From: FEN-1297 sp963834015
GTDB lineage: Bacteria; Bacteroidota; Ignavibacteria; Ignavibacteriales; Ignavibacteriaceae
Direction: 5' to 3'
Length of the DNA stretch: 64,000 nt
Assembly (NCBI GenBank): GCA_963834015.1
Contig: CAWIAG010000002.1
Coordinates: forward strand, 1,054,001-1,118,000
A program made the position numbers and the translations under genes. This document shows positions 45,901-54,291 of the stretch, in pieces; within the stretch, counting starts at the first letter, position 1; the number at the start of each line of letters is the position of its first letter. Below the pieces are notes generated by a model, which saw only the letters and a list, made by a program, of their open reading frames with translations, was not told the origin of the DNA and did not search any database.

Positions 45901-46112
45901 TTAAGAATATTACTGAGTAAGTTCGAGTTTTTGGCAAAGCTATCAATATTTGAATTATGGGAATATTAAAGCTCTGGTCATTATTGGCTTTATCCACAAT
46001 ATTAAAATCGTTTTAGCTTGGCATCCATCCCTTTGGGAAAAGCCGACACTGATATGTAATTTCAGGTCCGCGGTATAAATGCCGGGGCAACTTTAAATAT
46101 CATTTGCGTAAC
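45901..46112 (+). repeat. Dispersed repeat, copy A (empty site for a double-hairpin element)
   Basis: About 210 bp that align with 60421-60679. Strong blocks are TTTTTGGCAAAGCTATCA, GCTTGGCATCCATCCCTTTG, a GGGAAAAGC stretch, and TAAATGCCGGGG followed by CTTTAAATAT. The copy has GGCTTT-AT-CCACAAT at 45986-46000, exactly where copy B carries an extra 30 nt. It lies downstream of the DUF547 gene. No frame is open in it. Confidence 0.8.
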
Positions 46113-46150
46113 TTGAGTAAATAAATGAAAACTTTACCAATGGAAATACA

Positions 46151-46930
46151 CTAATCTATTTTATTTAAGGACCAGTCAAAATCTTTATAACTCAAATTCC
46201 ATTGATCTGAATTAGCTGAAATGTCTTCCCTGATTTTTTTTGGAAGGAAATTAGAAAGAAAAATTAAAATGTTTTTTTTATTAAGGCCGAACTCTTTGTT
46301 ATAAGATTCAAAAATAGCTGATATAGAAGCGCTGCGGTCTTTCAAATTGAATACATTTTTTGTAGTATCATTGATAAAAATCCGTGCCTGCTCATTTAAC
46401 TGCTCGTTCAATTTTTCACCTGTGTAAGCTTCATCCCTCAAAGGCGGACTGCCGATAGAAGCACACACAATTGCGAAAAGCGCCCGTGGATCTTTGAAAC
46501 CGGAAGATGTTATTATATGCTCAATCTGCGTCAAAGACAAATTATTATTATTAATCGTAATAACTTTTTTATCCCAAACCAGTTTGCCTAAAACCGGGCT
46601 TAAAATAACTATACCCGTATTAAGATCATTTATACTTTTTACCGGATAGTTATCGCATATAATCTTCAGCACTATTGAATTATATGTGTTTATCCAAAAT
46701 GCCATCTTATCATTAGATGATTTTATTTCATCGGGATTTATCTTCTGAAACTGTTCAACAATCTCGGAGATTCTTGAATCGGCCGATAGTTCTTTATATC
46801 TTATTTCTCCGAGTTTTACATATTTTTTTAATATTAGATTGTATAATTTGTAATCTACCCCTTTGATTTGTGCATTGCTTGCAGGCAGCAAAGAGAGGGT
46901 AAATAATATGGATAATATTATTTTTTTCAT
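46151..46930 (-). CDS. DUF547-domain secreted protein
   Basis: 259 residues. A signal peptide (KKIILSILFTLSLLPASNA) precedes the DUF547 domain, with KMAFWINTYNSIVLKIICDNYPVKSI, SLTQIEHIITSSGFKDPRALFAIVCASIGSPPLRDEAYTGEKLNEQL and KFLN-like C-terminal blocks. The conserved HxxxR-like and CAS(I/V)GCPP-like (here CASIGSPPL, Cys replaced by Ser) motif is visible. The function of the family is not known. It follows the DUF2064 gene by 4 bp. Confidence 0.85.
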   Translation of the reverse strand: MKKIILSILFTLSLLPASNAQIKGVDYKLYNLILKKYVKLGEIRYKELSADSRISEIVEQFQKINPDEIKSSNDKMAFWINTYNSIVLKIICDNYPVKSINDLNTGIVILSPVLGKLVWDKKVITINNNNLSLTQIEHIITSSGFKDPRALFAIVCASIGSPPLRDEAYTGEKLNEQLNEQARIFINDTTKNVFNLKDRSASISAIFESYNKEFGLNKKNILIFLSNFLPKKIREDISANSDQWNLSYKDFDWSLNKID

Positions 46931-46934
46931 GCCC

Positions 46935-47612
46935 TCATCCTAATACTCTGACCGGGCTATAATTTTCTTTAACAAAATCTCTAACCGGGTTATTACTTAA
47001 TTCATTTCCTACGGACATCCACTCCTTTAAATCTTCTTCAGTATCTATATCATACAGCCCGCTGATTATTTCACTCTTGATATTATTTATAATTATTCTT
47101 GATAAAGTATTCTCAAACACTTTACCGGTTTCCCACTCAATTTCTTCAAATAATAATCCGATTGTTTTTTTCATACCGATAAGGTAATATCCACCGTCTT
47201 TTGCAGGGCCGATTACAACCTCACTTTTTTCTAATGAAGTTAATGCATTGAAAATAATTGTTGACGAAATATCCGGGATGTCTGTACCGATAAGTACTGC
47301 TCTCTCAATACCTTCAGCAAAAACAGTTTTAAAAGCATTCAGCATTCTTATTCCTATATTCTCACCGGATTGCGGAAATGCCCTGAAATCTTTACCAGCC
47401 CAGTTCTTTATAGATTCTTTATTAATTATATCCGGATAGAAAATGTAAATCGCAGTATCACCGGAAGCGGTTTTCCTGCATTCTCCAAAAGCGTGCTGAG
47501 CACATATATTATAAAACTTTACAGCAAAGTTATCGCCCAGCGTTTTTGCCAGTCTGGTTTTAACTTTGCCTTTCTCAGGCAGCCTTGCGAATAATATTAC
47601 AGCGGATCTCAT
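46935..47612 (-). CDS. DUF2064 / TIGR04282-type glycosyltransferase-like protein
   Basis: 225 residues. VILFARLPEKGKVKTRLAKTLGDNFAVKFY is the N-terminus of the TIGR04282 family. Later blocks are VLIGTDIPDIS, VVIGPAKDGGYYLIGMKK and LYDIDTEEDLKEW, the GT-A nucleotide-sugar fold. Members often sit with a GT2 of TIGR04283 type in arsenosugar or related biosynthesis. Here a GT2 gene precedes it and a DUF547 gene follows. The radical SAM and arsenic methylation genes of the arsenosugar pathway are not seen nearby, so the pathway call is weak. Confidence 0.85.
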   Translation of the reverse strand: MRSAVILFARLPEKGKVKTRLAKTLGDNFAVKFYNICAQHAFGECRKTASGDTAIYIFYPDIINKESIKNWAGKDFRAFPQSGENIGIRMLNAFKTVFAEGIERAVLIGTDIPDISSTIIFNALTSLEKSEVVIGPAKDGGYYLIGMKKTIGLLFEEIEWETGKVFENTLSRIIINNIKSEIISGLYDIDTEEDLKEWMSVGNELSNNPVRDFVKENYSPVRVLG

Positions 47613-47631
47613 ATTAATTTATTTGGAATTA

Positions 47632-48318
47632 TTAATCCGTAAAAATATGTTTGATAATTGTCTTCATAATTATAATGCTCGCCAGAATTGTTCCTCTAAA
47701 AGTCCCGGTAACTTTGGATATGCCTATCCTTTTCCTGTAACTTACCGGTACCTCAAGAATTTTATATTTTTTCTTAGCGGCTTTAATTTGCATTTCTACG
47801 GTCCAGCCGTACCATCTATCCTGCATGTTCAATTTAACAAGTTTGTCATACTTAACGGCTCTAAATGGCCCAAGATCTGTATACTTTACCCCCCAAAAGA
47901 AATTTATTAATAATCCGGCAATTATACTGCCTAACCTGGATTGTAAAGGCAAAGCACCTTTTTCCCGCTTACCAAGCACCCTGCTGCCTAATATAAAATC
48001 AAAATCCTGATTGATTATGGGATTCAATAATAAATTAATTTCTTCAGGATAATCACTGTAATCTCCGTCTAAAAAAACTACGATGTCACATTGTTTACCT
48101 TTAAGATAACTTATTCCGCATAAACATGCAGCACCATAACCCCTGATTGTTTCATTTAAAACCTTTGCACCTGCAATTTCTGCAGCTTTAGCAGAATTAT
48201 CGGTAGAATTATTGTTAACAACCAGAATTTCGGAAACAGCTTGGGAACGAAGATCGTGAACTACTTTCCCTATTGAAGCTTCTTCATTAAATACGGGAAT
48301 TATTACACTAACATTCAT
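47632..48318 (-). CDS. GT2 glycosyltransferase, dolichol-phosphate glucosyl/mannosyltransferase-like
   Basis: About 228 residues from the ATG at 48318 (MNVSVIIPVFNEEASIGKVV). An upstream in-frame ATG at 48357 adds a 13-residue hydrophobic stretch with no family support. The GT-A motifs are VVNNNSTDNSAKAA, CDIVVFLDGDYSDYPEEI and LGSRVLGKREKGALPLQSRLGS. The C-terminus YKILEVPVSYRKRIGISKVTGTFRGTI is typical of DPM-like GT2 enzymes. It is adjacent to the DUF2064 and DUF547 genes on the same strand and probably in one operon. Confidence 0.88.
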   Translation of the reverse strand: MNVSVIIPVFNEEASIGKVVHDLRSQAVSEILVVNNNSTDNSAKAAEIAGAKVLNETIRGYGAACLCGISYLKGKQCDIVVFLDGDYSDYPEEINLLLNPIINQDFDFILGSRVLGKREKGALPLQSRLGSIIAGLLINFFWGVKYTDLGPFRAVKYDKLVKLNMQDRWYGWTVEMQIKAAKKKYKILEVPVSYRKRIGISKVTGTFRGTILASIIIMKTIIKHIFTD

Positions 48319-48506
48319 AGGACAGATCCATATAATAATCTGAGTTACGGAAACCAATAGTAATTTTGAGGGTTATTTCTGTTTCACCGTAATGCGGCAT
48401 TAAAATTTTATTTTATCGTCCCTACTATCATTACACAATCAGCAACATATCATTAACTACATTTGGAGAGGTTTTCTAAATGTGATCGCTTCGACCCACG
48501 CCTTCA

Positions 48507-48531
48507 CCCCTCCCTTGAGGGGACTTTTTTT
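48507..48531 (+). repeat. GC-rich hairpin followed by seven T residues, without a matching gene
   Basis: CCCCTC-CCTT-GAGGGG (48507-48522) is followed by AC and T7. It would be a good plus-strand terminator, but no plus-strand gene precedes it. It lies between two leftward genes and may be another small hairpin element or mark an unannotated plus-strand transcript. Confidence 0.5.
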
Positions 48532-48584
48532 AGCCAAGAGACGAAGTCCCGGGATAAACTTTGCCCTCTACAAATTTAAAGAAA

Positions 48585-50069
48585 TTATATCCTGTTGTCT
48601 TCAAAAGAAAATATATGACAATGATAATTTTCCAGTTCGACAAATAGTCCGATAGTGCTTATTTCATCGACAGAACGCGAATAATTAATATTATTAAGAA
48701 GATCGGTCAACCTTAACTCACCCCTGTTTTTTGAAACATCAAATTTCAGACGGCACTGAGAGATAACCTCCGAATAATTTATAATAACCAACCTGGATTC
48801 CTTATCAAGTTTCCAATGCCACGCCAGCATATTATCACAGGAATAATTATCCGGTGCTGTAGGGGTAGGTTCCAGCATTTTCCACTCACCTTCACGAAAT
48901 ATCCTCGATTTTGTAATGAACATTAATTTTGAATAAAATTCTTTTATCGGTTCAGCTACTTTTTCTTCCGGTTCCCTTCCAAGCTGTACCGGCAGTTTTA
49001 TTTTCTTGCCTTCAAATTGTCCGTCAAAATATAATTTCATTCCCCTGATTGTGCTTATCAGAACCGCAGCAGCAAGCGACTGTTTTCTTCCGAATTTTAT
49101 TATAGCCCTGGTTTCATCATGGTTTTCTAAAAATCTTACCGACTTAGTTTGATATTCTTTATCCGCACTTAGATGCCCTTTAATAGACTGAAGTTTGCCG
49201 GAGGATAATCTATCGGTTAATTTTTTGTCATAAGTAAAATCGAAACCAAGCTGCTGCAATTCCCATTCTAAATTCCAGTATGCTTCTGCAAGGAATATAA
49301 AGTCCGGCCTTTTACTTTTTACTCTTTCGATTGCAACTTTCCAGAATTCCTCTCCAGGTTTCATAAAATTGCCTCTGTTCAAAACCCCTATCCAGGTGTT
49401 CTGAAAAACATTATTCAATTGGAGCATTGCCATATCGCACCGTACACCGTCACATACATCCGTCAATTGAATAAGCCTGTTAATCATAAATTCCCGTGCT
49501 TCCGGGCTGAAATAATTTACCTGGATTGTATCGCTCCATGCCGGGAAAAGAGGGTCCCTTCCATGGCAGAACACCCGGCCATCACTATTTTCAGGTTTAA
49601 AGAATGTATATGAATCTTTTGAAAACAGCTCTTCATCAGTCTGAAGGAAAATTCCGGGATTTGTTTTAATAAGACGTGATCCGGCGCTGAAATGATTAGG
49701 TACAAAATCCAGAATAAGCTTCATTCCCTTTTTATTAAGATAATCGCGAAATAATTTAAGATCATCTGAATTACCAAGTGTCCCATTTACTTCATAATCA
49801 TCAATGGCAAACGGCGAACCGATAACGTCTTCTTTTTTCCAATCTTTTAAACTTTTACTGTAACCCGGAGTAAGATCCGGACCAAGGCAGCATTTTTCAA
49901 TCAACCTGGGGCAGCCCTGCCAAATCCCCATAGGCCAAAATAAATCAATCCCGATTTCAGCGAGATCATCAATTACTTTACAAGGTATTTTAGAGAGAGT
50001 TGTTCCCTTTTCAAATTGCTTTATCCAGACCCTTGAATTAACTTCATATAATTTTGGATTTTGAAGCAT
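48585..50069 (-). CDS. Alpha-amylase family (GH13) glycosidase
   Basis: 494 residues from the ATG at 50069 (MLQNPKLYEVNSRVWIKQF), preceded by GGGAAAAT. A further ATG 39 nt upstream is possible but less typical. The four GH13 regions are visible: KLILDFVPNHFS, GVRCDMAML (nucleophile Asp), FIFLAEAYW (acid/base Glu) and LENHDETR. No signal peptide is present, so it should work on intracellular glucan or trehalose-like sugars. It lies 27 bp downstream of the 6-phosphogluconolactonase gene, which suggests a sugar-metabolism pair. Confidence 0.9.
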   Translation of the reverse strand: MLQNPKLYEVNSRVWIKQFEKGTTLSKIPCKVIDDLAEIGIDLFWPMGIWQGCPRLIEKCCLGPDLTPGYSKSLKDWKKEDVIGSPFAIDDYEVNGTLGNSDDLKLFRDYLNKKGMKLILDFVPNHFSAGSRLIKTNPGIFLQTDEELFSKDSYTFFKPENSDGRVFCHGRDPLFPAWSDTIQVNYFSPEAREFMINRLIQLTDVCDGVRCDMAMLQLNNVFQNTWIGVLNRGNFMKPGEEFWKVAIERVKSKRPDFIFLAEAYWNLEWELQQLGFDFTYDKKLTDRLSSGKLQSIKGHLSADKEYQTKSVRFLENHDETRAIIKFGRKQSLAAAVLISTIRGMKLYFDGQFEGKKIKLPVQLGREPEEKVAEPIKEFYSKLMFITKSRIFREGEWKMLEPTPTAPDNYSCDNMLAWHWKLDKESRLVIINYSEVISQCRLKFDVSKNRGELRLTDLLNNINYSRSVDEISTIGLFVELENYHCHIFSFEDNRI

Positions 50070-50135
50070 TATTTTCCCAATATTTACTTTAGCAAAAAAA
50101 ACTTTCAAAGCTTAAGTAAATATTGCAATAATAAA

Positions 50136-50861
50136 CTATAAATAAAACGCCGCCTCTTTATCAATAATCCAGTCAATATTTTTGCTGCGGGCTTTTATTT
50201 CACCGGCGGGATAATTTTTGCCAGATGGTAAATCCTGCAATATTTCAGACAGAATTTTGGCTTTCCCTTTACCAGTAACAACAAAAGTAATTCTTTTAGC
50301 ACTACAAATCAGATCAGCAGTCAGAGATATTCTTTTTTGCCCGGTTACAGGATGTTTTGCCACCCCGGCAATATTTGAGTAGACAAATAATAAATTTTTC
50401 CCGGGGAAAATAGAAGCTGTATGGCCATCTTCCCCAAGCCCGAGAAGCACGCGGTCTAAGGCCGGCAAGGCATTTCCCCCTGCAGGCACATATTTTTCCA
50501 TCTCATTGGAATATCTTACTACTTCTTCAACGGGGTTAGCTTCGCCGTGGATATAATGAATATTTGCATTAGGAATATTTATCCTGTCAAAAAGATTTTT
50601 TTTTGCGGATCCGTAATTACTCTCGTAGTCATCCTGGTTTACGCACCTTTCATCGCACCAGAAAAAATGAACTTTATCCCATTTGAGGTTATCCTTATAA
50701 TAAGGTTCAGCTAATGTATTAAACATGACCAGCGGTGTGCTTCCGCCCGAAACGGCCAGGTAATAATCACCGTTCGAATTATTAATTGAAGACTGCAGCT
50801 CGTCTGAAAGATGTCTGGAAAGAATTTCAGGTGTGTTAAAAATTTTTATTTCTTTGGTCAT
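50136..50861 (-). CDS. pgl: 6-phosphogluconolactonase (DevB/SOL type)
   Basis: 241 residues. Hydrolyses 6-phosphogluconolactone in the oxidative pentose phosphate pathway. The family motifs are YYLAVSGGSTPLVMFNTLAE, VHFFWCDERCV, ESNYGSAKKNLFDRI, LLGLGEDGHTASIFPG and ITFVVTGKGKAKIL. Glucose-6-phosphate dehydrogenase is not adjacent in this window. Confidence 0.93.
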   Translation of the reverse strand: MTKEIKIFNTPEILSRHLSDELQSSINNSNGDYYLAVSGGSTPLVMFNTLAEPYYKDNLKWDKVHFFWCDERCVNQDDYESNYGSAKKNLFDRINIPNANIHYIHGEANPVEEVVRYSNEMEKYVPAGGNALPALDRVLLGLGEDGHTASIFPGKNLLFVYSNIAGVAKHPVTGQKRISLTADLICSAKRITFVVTGKGKAKILSEILQDLPSGKNYPAGEIKARSKNIDWIIDKEAAFYL

Positions 50862-50980
50862 AGCAGTAAAGGTATTTTTTATTGAAACCGAACCTATAAT
50901 ATTTTTTTTAAATTCGGAGCGGTTTCAATCACAATTCAACAGTTTTAAAACAATATCCAGGACTGTTTTATTCATTTTTT

Positions 50981-51823
50981 ATGTATTTTAAAGTTACATT
51001 AATTCATACAATAAACCGATCAGGCATATTATTTAAATTAAAAATCGATACTCAATTGAAACAATCATTAATACTCTGGACGGCTTCCATAATAATAATA
51101 TTTCTGGCAGGATATACGGAACGCACAAATTCACCCGGGTACCCTGTTAACGGCACGATTAATTTAAATTATAGCGAAATTTCTTACAGCTTTGATACCG
51201 TCTTCCGTGGTAAAAGCGATTATACCGTCTGGCTTGCAGCCGAATCCGGAAGTTTAGAAGGAGACCTGGAATGGCGGGATAAACATGATACCGCTTCGTG
51301 GAAAATAATAAATCTTACAAGAGCTAATGATATATTATCGGCTTCAATTCCACATCATTCACCTACAGCCAAAGTTGAGTACCATGTTAAATTATATGAT
51401 AAAGGTAATACTATTACAATTCCCCGTGATTCAAATGTTACACTCTTATTTCTAGGACTGGTTCCCTCCCAAATTATGATGTTCTACTTTATTACTCTTT
51501 TTGCCGGATTAATATTAGCCGTCAGAACATGCCTGGAAATATTCAAAGAAAACTCCAAAATTAAGATGTACACTATATTCACACTTATTTCTTTTTTTTC
51601 ATTTACATGGATATTCAGCCCAGTAAAGAAAGGCTGCGAAATAGGAATGATAGGCGGGACAAAAATAGCCCCGGTGAATGAGTTGTTTTCCAGCGGATCC
51701 TTATTATTATTCGTTATCTGGGCAGCAGCTTTAATTTTAGTATTTAACACAAGAAAACCAAAAGTATGGATGCCCGTTTTCTCTGTTTTAACCCTTGCTG
51801 TTTTTTTATTTGGTAAATTTTAG
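50981..51823 (+). CDS. Membrane protein of unknown function
   Basis: 280 residues. One N-terminal membrane helix (LILWTASIIIIFLAG), then an extracytoplasmic beta-rich domain (about 45-150). Four C-terminal helices follow (IMMFYFITLFAGLILAV, YTIFTLISFFSFTWIFSP, LLLFVIWAAALILVF, WMPVFSVLTLAVFLF). I do not recognise it. The frame overlaps the stop of the convergent phosphatase gene by 4 nt. The exact start is unsure: an internal start near the first helix is possible. Confidence 0.7.
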   Translation: MYFKVTLIHTINRSGILFKLKIDTQLKQSLILWTASIIIIFLAGYTERTNSPGYPVNGTINLNYSEISYSFDTVFRGKSDYTVWLAAESGSLEGDLEWRDKHDTASWKIINLTRANDILSASIPHHSPTAKVEYHVKLYDKGNTITIPRDSNVTLLFLGLVPSQIMMFYFITLFAGLILAVRTCLEIFKENSKIKMYTIFTLISFFSFTWIFSPVKKGCEIGMIGGTKIAPVNELFSSGSLLLFVIWAAALILVFNTRKPKVWMPVFSVLTLAVFLFGKF

Positions 51824-52581
51824 TTTAATACCTTTATTACTTCATCATGCAGTCCGGGTGCAGAAGCAATTATGCTTGTACCCTTAACCGGGTTGCGGCC
51901 TTTATAATCGGTTATAATTCCCCCGGCCCCTTTAATAACCGGGATCAGAGCCATAATATCCCAAACATTCATAATTGGATCGATCATGATATCGGCATAA
52001 CCCGTAGCCAAAAGATAATAGCCGTAACAATCCCCCCAGTTTCTGTACAGTTTCACTTTATCCAACAGAGTATTAAATTTATTTATATCCTGGTACTTTT
52101 TTATATTCATATGATCTGTAGTAAGCAAGACCGCATCAGAAAGTTTTTCACAGTTCCGAACGGTAGTATCATAGCCGTTAATTTTACATGTAACATTGTC
52201 GCCGATAAGAAATTCGCCCAATATTGGCTGGTTAATAGTACCTAAAATAGGTTCACCGTTTTTTAACAAGGCAATCAAAGTCCCGAAAGTAACCGTTCCG
52301 CATATAAAACTTTTTGTGCCGTCAATCGGATCTAAAATCCATTTATATTCCGCATTAGGATTATGTTCGCCGAACTCTTCACCAAGAATTCCGTGATCAG
52401 GAAATTCAGCCATAATCTCTTCACGCATTAATTCTTCTGCTTTCATATCGGCAATAGTTACAGGTGTAGAGTCCGATTTTGAATCAACAGAAATCGGTGT
52501 CCTGAAATAATTAGTAATCAGAGCACCGCTGGCATAGGCGAGATGTTCTGCAAATAATTTAAAACGTTCTAAATCATCCAT
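51820..52581 (-). CDS. hisN: Inositol-monophosphatase-family phosphatase, histidinol-phosphatase-like
   Basis: 253 residues. Metal-binding motifs are GEEFGEH and WILDPIDGTKSFICGTVTFGTLIAL. The second is WDIMALIPVIKGAGGIITDYKGR. The SFICG and WGDCYGYYLLATGYADIMIDP forms are those of HisN-type histidinol phosphatases, which also resemble inositol monophosphatases. No other histidine synthesis gene is adjacent, so the substrate is not proven. Confidence 0.82.
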   Translation of the reverse strand: MDDLERFKLFAEHLAYASGALITNYFRTPISVDSKSDSTPVTIADMKAEELMREEIMAEFPDHGILGEEFGEHNPNAEYKWILDPIDGTKSFICGTVTFGTLIALLKNGEPILGTINQPILGEFLIGDNVTCKINGYDTTVRNCEKLSDAVLLTTDHMNIKKYQDINKFNTLLDKVKLYRNWGDCYGYYLLATGYADIMIDPIMNVWDIMALIPVIKGAGGIITDYKGRNPVKGTSIIASAPGLHDEVIKVLN

Positions 52582-52790
52582 ATATTTTTTAATCCTTAAT
52601 AGATGTGAACTAATTTAAATAACCCGGACTATATTAGGAATAGTTAAAATCGAAATTTCTAACATTAATTTAACAGAAATTAGTTAAATATAGAACTTTG
52701 TCATAAGAAAAAGTATTTATATATTTATTATTCAAAAAAAATCAATCTTTTCATTGGTTTATTTTATAATAAATTAAGGATTGATTTACC

Positions 52791-53890
52791 GGAGAGATGG
52801 CAGTGTGGTTTGAGCCAAAGGCTCATCAGCCTTGGGCTGAGAATGTGGTGGTCTTGTTCTTTTTTGAATCTTAATATTTGTTGTTCAATCGGAGAGATGG
52901 CAGAGTGGTTTGAGCCAAAGGCTCATCAGCCTTGGGCTGAGAATGCGGTGATCTTGTTCTTTTTTGAATCTTAATATTTGTTGCTCAATCGGAGAGATGG
53001 CAGAGTGGTTTGAGCCAAAGGCTCATCAGCCTTGGGCTGAGAATGCGGTGATCTTGTTCTTTTTTGAATCTTAATATTTGTTGCTCAATCGGAGAGATGG
53101 CAGAGTGGTTTGAGCCAAAGGCTCATCAACCTTGGGCTGAGAATGCGGTGGTCTTGTTCTTTTTTGAATCTTAATATTTGTTGCTCAATCGGAGAGATGG
53201 CAGAGTGGTTTGAGCCAAAGGCTCATCAGCCTTGGGCTGAGAATGCGGTGGTCTTGTTCTTTTTTGAATCTTAATATTTGTTGTTCAATCGGAGAGATGG
53301 CAGAGTGGTTTGAGCCAAAGGCTCATCAGCCTTGGGCTGAGAATGCGGTGGTCTTGTTCTTTTTTGAATCTTAATATTTGTTGCTCAATCGGAGAGATGG
53401 CAGAGTGGTTTGAGCCAAAGGCTCATCAGCCTTGGGCTGAGAATGCGGTGGTCTTGTTCTTTTTTGAATCTTAATATTTGTTGCTCAATCGGAGAGATGG
53501 CAGAGTGGTTTGAGCCAAAGGCTCATCAGCCCTGGGCTGAGAATGCGGTGGTCTTGTTTTTTTTTGAATCTTAATATTTGTTGTTCAATCGGAGAGATGG
53601 CAGAGTGGTTTGAGCCAAAGGCTCATCAGCCTTGGGCTGAGAATGCGGTGGTCTTGTTCTTTTTTGAATCTTAATATTTGTTGCTCAATCGGAGAGATGG
53701 CAGAGTGGTTTGAGCCAAAGGCTCATCAGCCCTGGGCTGAGAATGCGGTGGTCTTGTTTTTTTTTGAATCTTAATATTTGTTGTTCAATCGGAGAGATGG
53801 CAGAGTGGTTTGAGCCAAAGGCTCATCAGCCCTGGGCTGAGAATGCGGTGGTCTTGTTTTTTTTTGAATCTTAATATTTGTTGTTCAATC
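52791..53890 (+). repeat. Tandem array of eleven 100-bp units derived from the 5' half of tRNA-Ser
   Basis: Units start every 100 bp at 52791, 52891 and so on to 53791, and the array abuts the intact tRNA-Ser at 53891. Each unit has four parts. (1) GGAGAGATGGCAGAGTGGTT, identical to the tRNA 5' end. (2) A 30-nt insert of two hairpins, TGAGCC-AAA-GGCTCA and TCAGCC-TTG-GGCTGA. (3) GAATGCGGTGGTCTTG, the tRNA up to inside the anticodon. (4) A 34-nt AT-rich spacer (TTCTTTTTTGAATC to CTCAATC). Units differ by only a few substitutions, and the first is the most diverged. The array is too regular to be chance and has no spacer diversity, so it is not a CRISPR. Confidence 0.95.
53811..53840 (+). repeat. 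30-nt double-hairpin element in the D loop (representative copy, last array unit)
   Basis: Two 6-3-6 hairpins in tandem: TGAGCC-AAA-GGCTCA and TCAGCC-CTG-GGCTGA. It is inserted between GAGTGGTT and GAATGCGG, which are contiguous in the intact tRNA-Ser (53905-53918). The same insertion is present in all eleven units. Confidence 0.85.
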
Positions 53891-53977
53891 GGAGAGATGG
53901 CAGAGTGGTTGAATGCGGCGGTCTTGAAAACCGTTAAGGATGTAAGTCCTTCCGGGGTTCGAATCCCTGTCTCTCCG
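53891..53977 (+). tRNA. tRNA-Ser(UGA)
   Basis: The acceptor stem is GGAGAGA (53891-53897) with TCTCTCC (53970-53976), and discriminator G at 53977. The anticodon loop CTTGAAA (53923-53929) holds anticodon TGA at 53925-53927, with stem GCGGT/ACCGT. The long variable arm AAGGA-TGTAAG-TCCTT is typical of serine tRNA. The T arm is CGGGG-TTCGAAT-CCCTG. CCA is not fully encoded (GCAA follows). It is the intact master of the upstream array and of the disrupted copy at 59735. A strong terminator follows. Confidence 0.97.
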
Positions 53978-53978
53978 C

Positions 53979-54291
53979 AAAAAAGCCCTTTAACTTTAAC
54001 AGGTTAAAGGGTTTTTTTATTATTATAACTCCGGTCACAGAATGATATTTTCTGTTAAATTTTTATTTAAAATAATCCGAAATGGTTATCAATTTAGCTA
54101 ACAATTTTTAGACCCAAATACTTACCATCTATATAACATTAGATAACATTATGATGATGTATATAAAAGGCGTATAAAATAAGGATTATATTAACCTTTA
54201 AATATCATTTTCCCCATATTAATGATTTGTAATTTTTTAACGTACAAAATTGAAGTTATTGAACCCCTTTTTGAAATTATGTTCCGTTTTA
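53979..54291. other. Intergenic region after tRNA-Ser
   Basis: Apart from the terminator at its left end, no gene or repeat is supported in these 313 bases. It is the start of the accessory segment that ends at the disrupted tRNA-Ser copy. Confidence 0.6.
53986..54018 (+). terminator. Rho-independent terminator of tRNA-Ser
   Basis: CCCTTTAAC (53986-53994) pairs with GTTAAAGGG (54003-54011), followed by seven T residues. It starts 9 bp after the tRNA discriminator base. Confidence 0.9.

Noticed and set aside
52791..53890. CRISPR array
   Set aside because: All of the 100-bp unit is repeated, including the spacer part, and the sequence derives from tRNA-Ser. No variable spacers and no cas genes.
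52791..53890. Eleven extra tRNA-Ser genes
   Set aside because: Every unit stops inside the anticodon and lacks the 3' half, so none can form a tRNA.
53810..54007. 65-codon frame over the last array unit and tRNA-Ser
   Set aside because: It is only an open frame through the repeat and the tRNA gene. No family, no ribosome site.
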